A stretch of DNA of 64,000 nt from Arthrobacter sp. UNC362MFTsu5.1 (GCF_000685965.1 NZ_JMLE01000003.1:1-64000), one strand, 5' to 3'; positions 42,892 through 51,355 are shown, counted from the stretch's first letter. Notes: generated from the letters alone by a model not told the origin. Made by a program: numbers and translations.

Positions 42892-43869
42892 ATGAAATCT
42901 TTCGTACGCACCACCCTGTGCAGCGCCGTGTTCGCCGGCGGAGTGCTCATCCTCGGCGCAGGCGCAGCCTCCGCCTCCGATTCCACCACCACGACGTCGG
43001 ACCTTGGCCTCGGCTCGGGAACCCACATTGGCCTGAACCTGGGCGCCAGCCTGGATGCCGCGGCTTCCGCAGCGTCTGAGGGCTCGGTAGTGAACGACGG
43101 CGGGTCCTCCACCTCGGGGCACGGCACCACCGACGGCAGCGTCGTGTCGGATCTGAGCGCAGGCCTGGGCCTGAACCTGGACGCCGACGCGAACCTGCAC
43201 ACGGCCACCTACACGGTGACGGACGGGTCTGTTGTTAACGACGGGTCTGTAGTGAACGACGCCGGGTCCTCCTCTTGGAGCGAAGACTCCGCCGAGGGCA
43301 GTGTTGCGTCGGATCTGAACGCGGGCCTGAACCTGGACGCCGATGCGAGCCTGGATGCTGCGGCCACCGCGGTGTCTGAGGGTTCTGTTGTGAACGACGG
43401 GTCTGTTGTGAACGACGGCGGGTCCTCTTCTTGGAGCGAAGGTTCCGCCGAAGGCAATGTTGCGTCGGATCTGAACGCGGGCCTGAACCTGAACGCTGAT
43501 GCGAGCTTGGATGCTGCGGCTTCGGCGGTGTCTGAGGGTTCTGTTGTGAACGACGGCGGGTCCTCCTCTTGGAGCGAAGGTTCCGCCGAGGGCAGTGTTG
43601 TGTCGGACCTGAACGCGGGCCTGAACCTGGACGCTGATGTGAACGTGGATGCTGCGGCCACCGCGGTGTCTGAGGGTTCTGTTGTGAACGACGGGTCTGT
43701 TGTAAACGACGGCGGGTCCTCCACCTGGAGCGAAGGTTCCGCCGAGGGCAGTGTTGTGTCGGATCTGAACGCGGGCCTGAACCTGAACGCTGATGTGAAC
43801 GTGGATGCTGCGGCTTCCGCGGTGACTGAGGGTGCTGCTATGAACGACGGTCACAGCAGCCTCCTATAA
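42892..43869 (+). CDS. secreted tandem-repeat protein
   Basis: A 325-residue exported protein. The signal peptide has the core SAVFAGGVLILGAGAASA. The mature part is five repeats plus a partial sixth. Each unit has four blocks: DAAASAVSEGSVVND, GGSSSWSEGSAEG, then SVVSDLNAGLNLNADAS. Some units (second, third, fifth) duplicate the GSVVND hexapeptide, giving 52 rather than 46 residues. It is strongly acidic and rich in Ser, Gly, Asn and Asp, without Cys. ATG 42892 was chosen because it starts the signal peptide; AAGGA lies 11 bases upstream. A strong terminator follows. A structural or adhesive role is guesswork. Confidence 0.8.
   Translation: MKSFVRTTLCSAVFAGGVLILGAGAASASDSTTTTSDLGLGSGTHIGLNLGASLDAAASAASEGSVVNDGGSSTSGHGTTDGSVVSDLSAGLGLNLDADANLHTATYTVTDGSVVNDGSVVNDAGSSSWSEDSAEGSVASDLNAGLNLDADASLDAAATAVSEGSVVNDGSVVNDGGSSSWSEGSAEGNVASDLNAGLNLNADASLDAAASAVSEGSVVNDGGSSSWSEGSAEGSVVSDLNAGLNLDADVNVDAAATAVSEGSVVNDGSVVNDGGSSTWSEGSAEGSVVSDLNAGLNLNADVNVDAAASAVTEGAAMNDGHSSLL
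43050..43830. repeat. tandem 138/156-base coding repeats
   Basis: Five near-identical direct repeats inside the gene at 42892-43869. Units are 138 or 156 bases depending on a duplicated 18-base block. The last three are almost identical at DNA level, which points to recent duplication or gene conversion. Confidence 0.85.
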
Positions 43870-43912
43870 CCACGCAAGTCAGTCTCCGGCCATGAACTTG
43901 GCTGACTAACGG

Positions 43913-43955
43913 AGTCGGGGTGCTGTCCCAGGGCAGCACCCCGACTTTCGCTTTT
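43913..43955 (+). terminator. strong intrinsic terminator
   Basis: AGTCGGGGTGCTG and CAGCACCCCGACT form a perfect 13-base stem with an eight-base loop, followed by TTTCGCTTTT. It ends the repeat-protein transcript. Confidence 0.88.
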
Positions 43956-44167
43956 AAGCGGCCTCAGTACGGTGAGAAATTGAGGTTCCGTTGAGAACCA
44001 ATTTTCCTGACGGAAGATTGCGTATTCCTTTTCGAATATTTTCCGGCTGCTTGCGTTCCGGTTGAAAAACTCGAGTCAACAAACAAATTGACTAATTCGG
44101 GTTGGAGCAACAAGCCAGTGTGTGACAGTTCGAATTCCGTGCCCGGAACTGCGGGTGCCGGTCTTCT
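43956..44167. other. lower-GC leader before the glycosyltransferase
   Basis: About 210 bases of clearly lower GC than the surrounding genes, with no supported gene. It probably contains the promoter of the glycosyltransferase/microprotein pair and a long leader. No known riboswitch is recognised. Confidence 0.45.
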
Positions 44168-45217
44168 GTGATTACGGTCCTCATCCCTGCGCATAACGAA
44201 GCCGCAGGTATTTCTGACACGCTTGAATCCCTCAAATCCCAGACTCTCCCGCCGGACAGGGTGGTGGTTGTCGCTGACAACTGCACCGATGCCACCGAAG
44301 CGATTGCCCTGGCACTCGGGGCCGAGGTGATCCGCACCGTGGGAAACACGGACAAGAAGGCGGGTGCCCTGAATTTCGCTCTGGAGGGGCTCCTGGCCGG
44401 AGCAGAGCCGGAAGACATGGTCCTGGTCCAGGACGCAGATTCGCAGTTGAGCCACGACTTCATCGAGCGGGCAACCGGCCATCTGGCGGCCGACCGGCGG
44501 CTTGGTGCCGTAGGAGGAGTCTTCCGCGGTGCGAAGGGCGGCGGCCTCGTGGGTCACCTGCAGCGGAACGAGTATGCGCGGTACGCGCGGGATGTGAAGC
44601 GGCTCCACGGCAAATGCCTGGTAGTGACGGGAACGGCGGCGCTCTTCCGCGTCCGGACCCTGCGGGACGTGATCGCTGCGCGGCTCGAGGGCACACTGCC
44701 TCCCGGCAACGGCAGGGGAGGCGTTTACGACACTTCCGTGCTGACCGAGGACAACGAGCTGTCCTTTGCGCTGCTGACCCTCAAGTACCGCATCAAATCT
44801 CCGGCCGACTGCACGCTTGTCACGGAGATCATGCCCTCCTGGCGTGAACTCTGGGCGCAGCGGCTGAGGTGGAAACGCGGCGCGGTGGAGAACTGCGTCC
44901 AGTACGGCTGGACCAGGGTCACCTGGCCGTATTGGGGGCGGCAGGCCCTCTCCGTGACGGGAATTCTGGTGTCGTTGGCCTACGTCGGAACGGTGGCTTT
45001 TGCACTGGGCACGGGAGAAGGGCTGCACATTCAGCCGTTCTGGCTGGCCGTGACCGGTGTCTTCGTGATCGAACGGGTAGTGACTGTGCGGCTGCGTGGC
45101 TGGAAGTACATGCTGGCCGCCGCAACGATGTACGAACTTCTGATCGACCTGTTCCTTCAGGTAGTCCACGCGAAGGCCTACGTGGATGCAGTCTTCAACA
45201 AAAAGAAAGCTTGGTAA
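44168..45217 (+). CDS. GT2 glycosyltransferase, processive membrane type
   Basis: A 349-residue family-2 glycosyltransferase. It opens with ITVLIPAHNEA, has Asp89-x-Asp91 (VQDADSQ) for metal/UDP binding, the catalytic-base motif TEDNELS at 193-199 and QRLRW at 231-235. This set is found in hyaluronan, chitin and cellulose synthase-like enzymes. About three TM helices follow (240-345). The start is GTG 44168; the in-frame stop at 44123 limits alternatives. It is four bases from the LAxTG microprotein, so they are coupled. The polymer is unknown. Confidence 0.85.
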   Translation: MITVLIPAHNEAAGISDTLESLKSQTLPPDRVVVVADNCTDATEAIALALGAEVIRTVGNTDKKAGALNFALEGLLAGAEPEDMVLVQDADSQLSHDFIERATGHLAADRRLGAVGGVFRGAKGGGLVGHLQRNEYARYARDVKRLHGKCLVVTGTAALFRVRTLRDVIAARLEGTLPPGNGRGGVYDTSVLTEDNELSFALLTLKYRIKSPADCTLVTEIMPSWRELWAQRLRWKRGAVENCVQYGWTRVTWPYWGRQALSVTGILVSLAYVGTVAFALGTGEGLHIQPFWLAVTGVFVIERVVTVRLRGWKYMLAAATMYELLIDLFLQVVHAKAYVDAVFNKKKAW

Positions 45218-45221
45218 CCCT

Positions 45222-45380
45222 ATGTACAACAATCCTGCTGCTCCTGCAGCCGCTGGTGTCGGAGCCGGAACCCTCGCGGCAACCGGAGCCGGTGACCTCT
45301 TCTGGTTTGCCCTGGCAGCCTTCGCCCTCGTGGCGCTCGGGCTCGCCATCAAGCGCATCGTGCCGGTCAGGGCGAAGTAA
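45222..45380 (+). CDS. 52-residue microprotein with LAxTG sorting-signal-like end
   Basis: The protein has a short Asn/Pro/Ala/Gly head (MYNNPAAPAAAGVGAG). Its remaining part is TLAATG, a hydrophobic helix (DLFWFALAAFALVALGLAI) and a basic tail (KRIVPVRAK). That is the layout of a sortase sorting signal, and LAxTG is the motif used by class E sortases in high-GC actinobacteria. There is no signal peptide and almost no cargo. ATG 45222 lies four bases after the glycosyltransferase stop. It may be a membrane peptide partner of that enzyme or a tethered anchor. No sortase gene is in the window. Confidence 0.68.
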   Translation: MYNNPAAPAAAGVGAGTLAATGAGDLFWFALAAFALVALGLAIKRIVPVRAK

Positions 45381-45401
45381 CTCCAGCCTGAGCTGACCGT
45401 G

Positions 45402-45438
45402 CGGGTGGCCGGGATTCACCAACATCCCCGGCCACCCG
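45402..45438. terminator. bidirectional terminator between convergent genes
   Basis: CGGGTGGCCGGG and CCCGGCCACCCG are exact inverted copies around 13 bases, between the microprotein and the GH16-like gene. Confidence 0.7.
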
Positions 45439-45450
45439 TCCGCGTTCGCC

Positions 45451-46539
45451 TCAGGTGACCACGCTGACCGCATTGGAACAGGCTGCCGCATCGCAGACCT
45501 TGTAGCTTGTGGTGGCTCCGCCCTTGAATTTGTTCACGTAGCTTCCCGTGTTGGGGACGGTTTTCTGGGTGCCGTTGATCCAGAGTGTGACGCTGGCCCC
45601 TGTGGCCCCGGTCCAGGTCAGGGTGGTGGAATTGACGCCCTTGGCCTTGGTGGTGGCTGCAGACAGCTTGATGGGCGACGCCACGACAGGCGGCGTGCCA
45701 ACGGCCGGCGTGAACGAGAAGTCGCGGATCACCACGGACTCGGGTTTCACATGCTCGGGATCTCCGCCACCCCCGCCTGTGACCCACAGGTTGAAGTGGA
45801 TGGCTTCTTTGGCCGGCAGGGGAACGGTGCTTCCCTGAAGGACCGTTCGCTTGAGCAGCGTGCCGCCGTACCCCTCTCCGGCGAAGGTCTCGAACGTGAT
45901 CTTGCCCGGCTCCCAGACCATTCTGTGGGTGAGGACCGGGTCATTCGTCGTATCGAACACCACGGTGTTGTTGCCCTGGCCCGGCGGCTTGGACGCATCA
46001 AACCAATAGCCGTGCGCCTGCGTGACGGGCCAGGATTCGCCGTAGCTTGCGCCGCCGCCCCAGGCGGATGCCTCGCACAGGTCTATTTCGTTGTAGCCCG
46101 GGGAGGCCAACGGGTCATACGTGAATAGGCATCCCCACACCACTTCCTTCTGGAGGCTGTTGACGTTTTTCGCCACTGTGGTGCTGTAGGTGCCGTAGCC
46201 GAATCCCTGCCGGGTGGACTGGAATTCAGCCCCAACGGGTGCGCTGCCGGTTGGATTGGTGAGCGAGAGCGTGACGTATCCGTCGCCGTCGGGATTGCTG
46301 ACGTTGGCCGCGGCGAAAGCCTTGTTGAACTGTGGCGCGCCGCCCCAGAACCGCTTTTCCCAGTTGAACCCCTTCCAGGCAAAGCTGCCCACGGGCCCCG
46401 GGTTCGGGTCCATGGGGGTGGTGTCGGCGGCGTGGGCCGGAGTTGTTGCGCACAACATGACCAGGCTGGCAGCTGCCAGCATTGCAAGCGGCCGGTTGAG
46501 CCAAACTGCTTTTGCGATGCGAGACCTCGAGGAAACCAT
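45451..46539 (-). CDS. secreted GH16-like glycoside hydrolase with a C-terminal Fn3-like domain
   Basis: A 362-residue exported protein. The signal peptide is residues 1 to about 38 (LAMLAAASLVMLCATTPAHA). A beta-jelly-roll spans about 40-265, with the catalytic motif E151-I-D153-L-C-E156 matching the E-x-D-x-x-E of GH16. A short beta-sandwich with two Cys (VCDAAACSNAV) ends the protein. GH16 enzymes cut beta-1,3/1,4-glucans, agarose or related polymers, or transglycosylate. It is convergent with the GT2 gene, suggesting processing of the polymer made there, which is inference. The substrate is open. Confidence 0.8.
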   Translation of the reverse strand: MVSSRSRIAKAVWLNRPLAMLAAASLVMLCATTPAHAADTTPMDPNPGPVGSFAWKGFNWEKRFWGGAPQFNKAFAAANVSNPDGDGYVTLSLTNPTGSAPVGAEFQSTRQGFGYGTYSTTVAKNVNSLQKEVVWGCLFTYDPLASPGYNEIDLCEASAWGGGASYGESWPVTQAHGYWFDASKPPGQGNNTVVFDTTNDPVLTHRMVWEPGKITFETFAGEGYGGTLLKRTVLQGSTVPLPAKEAIHFNLWVTGGGGGDPEHVKPESVVIRDFSFTPAVGTPPVVASPIKLSAATTKAKGVNSTTLTWTGATGASVTLWINGTQKTVPNTGSYVNKFKGGATTSYKVCDAAACSNAVSVVT

Positions 46540-46752
46540 TAACGCCCCTTACATTTGCGCTGACCAATGCAGCGCCGCGCCCCCAGTGAGCACAAGATGA
46601 TCATCATTCAGGCCGGTTTGGTTGGCAATAGATGAATGCCGATATTTATTTTTGATGACGCTCAATAAATACACAATTTTTACGCAATTCCGAGTTGAGG
46701 AATTAGTGATATTTCTGCATCTGGAAACGAACGAGAATTTCTTGGGGGATTG

Positions 46753-47584
46753 ATGGTTACGCGCGGCTTGGCTGTGGTGGTTGACGGCGACGGTCGTAGC
46801 AGGGCATCCCTGGCGGAGTTGCTGGTCCAGTCGGGATTCGAAGTAGTGGCCGCAGCGTCCGGTGCCGAGGGGGTGGCTGCCGTCCGGCGGCATGATCCGG
46901 TCCTGGTCACCGTGGAGCTGGGGCTTCCCGACTTTGACGGCATCGAAGCCTCCCGCCGGATCCGGACCTTCAGCCATGCCTACGTGATCCTGGTGGGCGC
47001 CCTGGCGAGCGAAGCCGATGCGCTGCTGGGACTCGAAGCCGGTGCTGACGACTACCTGGCCAAGCCGTTCCGTCCGCGCGAGCTCCGGGCAAGGGTTGCT
47101 GCCTTGCTGCGCCGGCCGAGGCGCCACGCGCTGGTGGACGCTGCGCAGTGCGCGGCAGGACATTTCGTCGCCAGGCCCGCAGGTGCCGAACTGCCCGATC
47201 CGGCTGCCGCCGCTCCCCGCGACGTTGCCGCAGCCGAGGAACGCGCGGCCGGGTCCGGATGGGATTTTGAACACCGCGGCCTCGCCCTGATGGACAGTAC
47301 GCGCGCAGTTTCGGCAGACGGACGAGCCATTGATCTCACCCGCACCCAGTTCGAACTGCTGCGCGCACTGCTCCAAAGCAAGGGGGCGGTGCTGACCAAG
47401 GGGGGACCTTGCCCGTCATCTGCGGCACGAAGCCCCTATTCCCGGGAGCCCCGTGACAGCCCGGGACGAACGCGTGCTGGAAGTGCACATGGGCAACCTG
47501 CGTAAGCGGCTGGGCGACAGCCCGCGGTCGCCGCGGTGGGTGCAGACCGTCCGGGGAGTGGGATACCGGCTGACCCCCCAGTAG
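46753..47584 (+). pseudogene. OmpR-type response regulator with frameshift and Glu at the phosphoacceptor site
   Basis: The receiver (residues 1-118) has Asp11/Asp13 and the Lys of YLAKPF. Position 55 is Glu (VTVELGLPDFDG) where Asp is phosphorylated in active receivers. After a long linker the winged helix begins (IDLTRTQFELLRALLQSKGAVLTK). The frame then breaks at a run of six G (47400-47405). In the plus-one-shifted frame the rest of a normal helix follows (DERVLEVHMGNLRKRLGD, then VQTVRGVGYRLTP) to TAG 47582-47584. As read, the product ends at 47505 with an unrelated tail. One G fewer would restore a 277-residue protein. Confidence 0.82.
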
Positions 47585-47714
47585 CTCCGTCCCCGCCGCA
47601 GCTCCGGCCCCGCGAGGCGGGTCTTTTGCCCCTGCCCGGCCCATGTGTGCAGGCGTGTACTTGAAGTGTCAGCCCGCTTTGGGCACTACACCGCAACGCA
47701 CGGGAGGTACCGTC

Positions 47715-48200
47715 ATGTCTGATCTGTTCAGGTGGTCACCGTTCCACACCAACCGCTGGCTGGATACGTTCCGCAGCGGCCCGTTCGATCTGCTGCGCCG
47801 ATCCCCGTCCGAAATGATGGACGCCATGGACAGGGTCTTCCAGCAAGGCAGCCAGCCAATGCCGATCCGCGTCGAGGAGTACCTCGACGGCAACACCCTC
47901 GTGGTCCGGGCCGAAGCGCCGGGGCTGGATCCGGACAAAGACATCGACGTCTCTGTTGTTAACGGTTCCCTCCAGATCCGCGCCGAACGCCGGGAGGAGA
48001 AGGAAGAGAAGGAAAAGGACAGCTACCGGTCGGAGTTCCGCTATGGCTCCTTCTTCCGGTCCCTCCCGCTGCCGCCGGACGTAAAAGAGGAGGACATCAA
48101 AGCCTCCTACAAGGACGGCGTCCTCGAAGTACGCACACCGGTTCCCGAAAAAGAGTTGTCCGAGTCCACGGGGAAGAAACTTCCCATCACGCGCGAATAG
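47715..48200 (+). CDS. small heat-shock protein Hsp20/alpha-crystallin
   Basis: A 161-residue chaperone. The N-terminal arm is MSDLFRWSPFHTNRWLDTF. The alpha-crystallin domain is about residues 48-145 (IRVEEYLDGNTLVVRAEAPG, DIDVSVVNGSLQIRAERR, YGSFFRSLPLP, ASYKDGVLEVRTP), followed by a short tail with the IxI-like LPIT motif. I chose ATG 47715 with GGGAGG upstream. It stands alone; no HSP operator was recognised. It keeps unfolding proteins soluble under stress. Confidence 0.93.
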   Translation: MSDLFRWSPFHTNRWLDTFRSGPFDLLRRSPSEMMDAMDRVFQQGSQPMPIRVEEYLDGNTLVVRAEAPGLDPDKDIDVSVVNGSLQIRAERREEKEEKEKDSYRSEFRYGSFFRSLPLPPDVKEEDIKASYKDGVLEVRTPVPEKELSESTGKKLPITRE

Positions 48201-48385
48201 CCGCCGCCGAACTCGCCGTCGAACAGCAGAGTGGCCCGGCTAGCCGTTACTGTGCCTGGCGCAGCGGGGCATGTTCCGCGGCTTCGGGCAGGCGTAATGT
48301 CTGGGGTAGGAGGCGTTGCGCGCGCACGATTTCTCCGGACGGTCCCTCCTCTTCGATTGTCCGGTGACTGGCCGGAGGACGATCC

Positions 48386-49105
48386 ATGGCTAAGAAACTT
48401 CCACTGGATGAGCTCTCCGGTGCCATCGGCAGGATCCGCCGGCTGCTTCTGACCGAGGAGAAGGTAAGCACCGCCGTCGAACTTTTGGCGAGGGCCATCA
48501 AAGATTCCGTGCCGGGTACTATCGGGGCGGGGGTGTCCGTCCTGGACTTGCAGGGCCGCAGGACCAGTCACGGATCCACGGACAGGGTGGTTGCGGAGGC
48601 GGATGCGCTGCAGTATGAGCTCGGGGAAGGGCCGTGCCTGACGGCGTGGGCCGCCGAGGAAACCATACTCGTGGACGATATCCGCACGGACAGCCGCTGG
48701 CCGCGCTGGAGTGAGGCTGTCAGGGGGCTGCCCGTCCGCTCGGTGGTGAGCGCAGCCCTTGGAGCGGACAAGGAATGTATCGGTGCCATCAAGGTTTACG
48801 CCGCGCTTCCGTCCGCCTACACCCCGGCGACTGCGCGGCTCCTGGAGCTGTTCGCCGCCCCGGCCGCGACGCTGCTTTCACACGTGCAAGCCAACGAATT
48901 GCCGCAGCAGATCAGTGAGGAGCTTCATGCAGCCCTGGAGAGCAGGGACGTGGTGAACCGGGCCTGCGGGATCCTGATGCAGCGGCACGGGGTCACGTAC
49001 GAGCGTGCGTTGGAGGACCTCATGCACCACGCCCGGCAACGCAGGACGACCCTCGCCGGGGCCGGTGCCGAAATCATCGCCGCGCTACAGGCCGGCAGGA
49101 ACTAG
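48386..49105 (+). CDS. GAF-ANTAR RNA-binding antitermination regulator
   Basis: A 239-residue protein with a GAF sensor (about residues 20-165; GTIGAGVSVLDLQG, LQYELGEGPCLTAW, SRWPRWSEAV) and a C-terminal ANTAR domain (about 175-235; LHAALESRDVVNRACGILMQRHG). ANTAR binds paired RNA hairpins and prevents termination; the GAF ligand is unknown. This domain order is very common in actinobacteria. It is followed within ten bases by a small conserved gene, probably in the same transcript. Confidence 0.9.
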   Translation: MAKKLPLDELSGAIGRIRRLLLTEEKVSTAVELLARAIKDSVPGTIGAGVSVLDLQGRRTSHGSTDRVVAEADALQYELGEGPCLTAWAAEETILVDDIRTDSRWPRWSEAVRGLPVRSVVSAALGADKECIGAIKVYAALPSAYTPATARLLELFAAPAATLLSHVQANELPQQISEELHAALESRDVVNRACGILMQRHGVTYERALEDLMHHARQRRTTLAGAGAEIIAALQAGRN

Positions 49106-49115
49106 AGGCGCCACT

Positions 49116-49529
49116 ATGGGCTTCGATCTGAACGAACCCGAACAACGGCGGAAGCTCCGGGCTGCCCTGAAGGCCTCGGACCTCACGCCGGGGGAACTCT
49201 GGCTGAACTATTTCAGCATTGGCGGCGGCGTGGGCGAATACGAAGTCGAAGCGTACCTGCAGGGGCTGCTCTCCCTGCCGCCGATCCAGCGGGACCTGCT
49301 GGCAATGGCCGCCAACGAACTCATCGAGGCCATCCCCCGCCTCTATGCGCCGTACTCCGATGACCCCGACCTCGCAGAACGCCGTCCGGAGCCCGGCCGG
49401 GAATCCGCGCCTGGATCGGGCCAGGATGCCAACGCCAACGCCGACGCCGCCGCCGACGCCGCCGGCGATCACGACACCCACGGCAGGCCGGGGCCGGATG
49501 AACAGGCCGACCCGCCCGGAGACGAATAG
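49116..49529 (+). CDS. conserved hypothetical protein
   Basis: A 137-residue cytoplasmic protein. The first 85 residues look folded and mostly helical (KLRAALKASDLTPGELWLNY, AYLQGLLSLPPIQRDLLAM). The tail (about 90-137) is disordered and rich in Ala, Asp, Pro and Gly. It lies ten bases downstream of the GAF-ANTAR gene. I do not recognise a named domain. Codon use and position support a real gene. Confidence 0.7.
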   Translation: MGFDLNEPEQRRKLRAALKASDLTPGELWLNYFSIGGGVGEYEVEAYLQGLLSLPPIQRDLLAMAANELIEAIPRLYAPYSDDPDLAERRPEPGRESAPGSGQDANANADAAADAAGDHDTHGRPGPDEQADPPGDE

Positions 49530-49635
49530 CAGTCCCGCCGGACGGCCGTTGCCCAGCTGCGGGCTGACATTCGCGCGGTGCCGAAAGTAAGCTGGAAGCC
49601 TAAGCGATGAACCAGACGAGTGGAGGCTGACGACG

Positions 49636-49959
49636 ATGTCCGGACACTTCGAATTGATCAGCGTGCCCGACGGCGGGTACAGGTTTAAGCTGCTGGACAA
49701 GGCCGGGGAACTTGTGGCGATCTCAGTAAAGTTCCCGACGAAGAAGGCCGCCGCGGCGGGGATCTACCGCGTTCGCGAGATCGCCGGGACCGGCCTGATC
49801 CATGACCTGAGCACCAGCCGCCGGAGCGAACCATCCCACCGGATCAGGCCCTCCCAGCCGGCACAGGTCCACAGCGGAACCCATGCCTTCCAGGCCCGGG
49901 GAGCCCACAGCCTGCACGCTCTGCGGGAGCGGGCACAACTGAGCAGCGCCAGCCGCTGA
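49636..49959 (+). CDS. YegP-like DUF1508 protein
   Basis: A 107-residue protein whose first 55 residues match the YegP/DUF1508 fold (HFELISVPDGGYRFKLLDKAG, then AISVKFPTKKAAAAGIYRVRE). The second half is His/Arg/Ser-rich and probably disordered. YegP proteins are usually a tandem of two such domains; here there is only one. Function is unknown. It lies 106 bases after the hypothetical gene. Confidence 0.7.
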   Translation: MSGHFELISVPDGGYRFKLLDKAGELVAISVKFPTKKAAAAGIYRVREIAGTGLIHDLSTSRRSEPSHRIRPSQPAQVHSGTHAFQARGAHSLHALRERAQLSSASR

Positions 49960-49977
49960 CGCGAGCCACGTCGGCGC

Positions 49978-50835
49978 CTACAGCGAGACCCGGCCGCTCA
50001 CCACTGAGCGGCTGACCCCGCCGACCCAAATGCCGTCGTCGTCCGCCGTGACGGTCAGCAGGCCGCCGCGTCCCAGCGCTGTGCCTTGCTGGACGGTGTA
50101 GCTGCCGTCCACCACTCCCTCGCCCAGTAGCCATTGCGCCAGGCCGGCGTTGAGGCTGCCGGTTACGGGGTCCTCGGGAACGCTCAGACCGGGAACGAAC
50201 GCCCTGACCTCAAAGTCCGCAGGTCCACCCTCCGGGTAGCTGCCGATGACGCCTACGCAGAGCTGGTCCATCAGGGCGAAGTCGGGCTGCAGCCAGAGCA
50301 CGGCCTCGGCTGATTCCAGCCGGATTCCCAGCCAGCCCGGGCCGTTGTCCACCCAGTTGCTGCCCAGGACCTGGCTCGCATCGATGCCCAGGCTGGCGAG
50401 GGCCTGTTCCAGCACCGCCGGTTCAACCGGACCGGAGCGGGCAAGCGGCGGCGCCGCGAAGGCGAGATCGGTGCCCGTGCGGCGGATTTTCACCAGCCCT
50501 GCCTCGCATTCCTGCACCAGCTCCCCGTCACGGCGGGGCTGCCCGCCGTTCTCGAGCCACGCGTGCGCCGAGCCCAGGGTGGGGTGCCCGGCAAACGGCA
50601 GTTCGGCCGCGGGCGTGAAAATACGCAACCGGTAGTCGGCCTCCGGGTGCGAGGGCTCCAGAAGGAATGTGGTCTCCGAGAGATTGGTCCAGTTCGCGAA
50701 GCTCTGCATCTGTTCGGTGGACAGGCCGTGGGCGTCATGGACGACGGCGACCGGGTTACCTGCCTTGGGCCCTGGGGCAAAGACGTCAACCTGGGAGAAG
50801 GGATATTCGTTCACTGCGGTGGTCATGCTGGTCAT
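49978..50835 (-). CDS. PhzF-family isomerase/epimerase
   Basis: A 285-residue two-domain protein of the PhzF/diaminopimelate-epimerase fold. The N-terminal domain has VDVFAPGPKAGNPVAVV near residue 14 and the catalytic Glu in NLSETTFLL near 50. RIFTPAAELPFAGHPTLGSA follows near 75, and the second-domain counterpart GLSVPEDPVTGSLNAGLAQWL near 225. I chose ATG 50835; ATG 50826 is nearly as good. The metabolic role is unknown, since PhzF relatives outside phenazine clusters have varied substrates. Confidence 0.88.
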   Translation of the reverse strand: MTSMTTAVNEYPFSQVDVFAPGPKAGNPVAVVHDAHGLSTEQMQSFANWTNLSETTFLLEPSHPEADYRLRIFTPAAELPFAGHPTLGSAHAWLENGGQPRRDGELVQECEAGLVKIRRTGTDLAFAAPPLARSGPVEPAVLEQALASLGIDASQVLGSNWVDNGPGWLGIRLESAEAVLWLQPDFALMDQLCVGVIGSYPEGGPADFEVRAFVPGLSVPEDPVTGSLNAGLAQWLLGEGVVDGSYTVQQGTALGRGGLLTVTADDDGIWVGGVSRSVVSGRVSL

Positions 50836-50899
50836 AGCAACCAACCGTAGGTGGCCGCCGTGCAGCGGCACCATAGCCGATTCCGGAAAGTGGCCTTGT

Positions 50900-51355
50900 T
50901 CAGTCCTGGCCCACCAGCCCGTCCCAGGACCATTGCGGGATGCGGAGCCCGTCGGGCACGTCGTCCGGGGACCGCTCGTACCGGGACATCGTGGTGGTCG
51001 TCGCCCACGCGAAGTAGTCGTGCAGCACCTTGCGGAGGGTGTTGCCGCCGGTGAGCCCGACGTCGGTCAGTGCCTGGTCGAAGCAGGCGATGGCCCTGCG
51101 GTCCATCTCCTCGTGAGGCCCGTTGCCGCTGTGGATCCGCACCACCGATGTCTCGTCGCCGTACGAGACCGAATAGCTCGGCGGCCCGCCCAAAGCCTCC
51201 GCCCAATACGCGGCGAGCCGCTGGCTGTGCTCGGGATGGAATCCGTGGCTGAACGCATGGCTGACCACGTCGTCGGCCATGACCCGGGCATGCCAGGCGT
51301 TGGCCAGCGTCAGGAAGAAGCCGGCGTCGCCCGCAGCCTCATAGACCGTTTGCAT
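50900..51355 (-). CDS. group II truncated-haemoglobin-like protein
   Basis: A 151-residue all-helical protein resembling actinobacterial truncated globins (TVYEAAGDAGFFLTLANAWHARVMADDVVSHAF, given here in part as AGFFLTLANAWHARV and SHGFHPEHSQRLAAYW). Candidate haem-binding residues are the His in VVRIHSGNG and the helix with HEEMDRRAIACF. The end WATTTTMSRYERS is typical of this subgroup. It may bind O2 or NO. It lies 65 bases downstream-side of the PhzF gene on the same strand. Haem binding is not certain from the sequence. Confidence 0.72.
   Translation of the reverse strand: MQTVYEAAGDAGFFLTLANAWHARVMADDVVSHAFSHGFHPEHSQRLAAYWAEALGGPPSYSVSYGDETSVVRIHSGNGPHEEMDRRAIACFDQALTDVGLTGGNTLRKVLHDYFAWATTTTMSRYERSPDDVPDGLRIPQWSWDGLVGQD

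Noticed and set aside
43050..43830. CRISPR array
   Set aside because: Repeats are long, contiguous, in frame and encode a secreted protein; there are no spacers and no cas genes.
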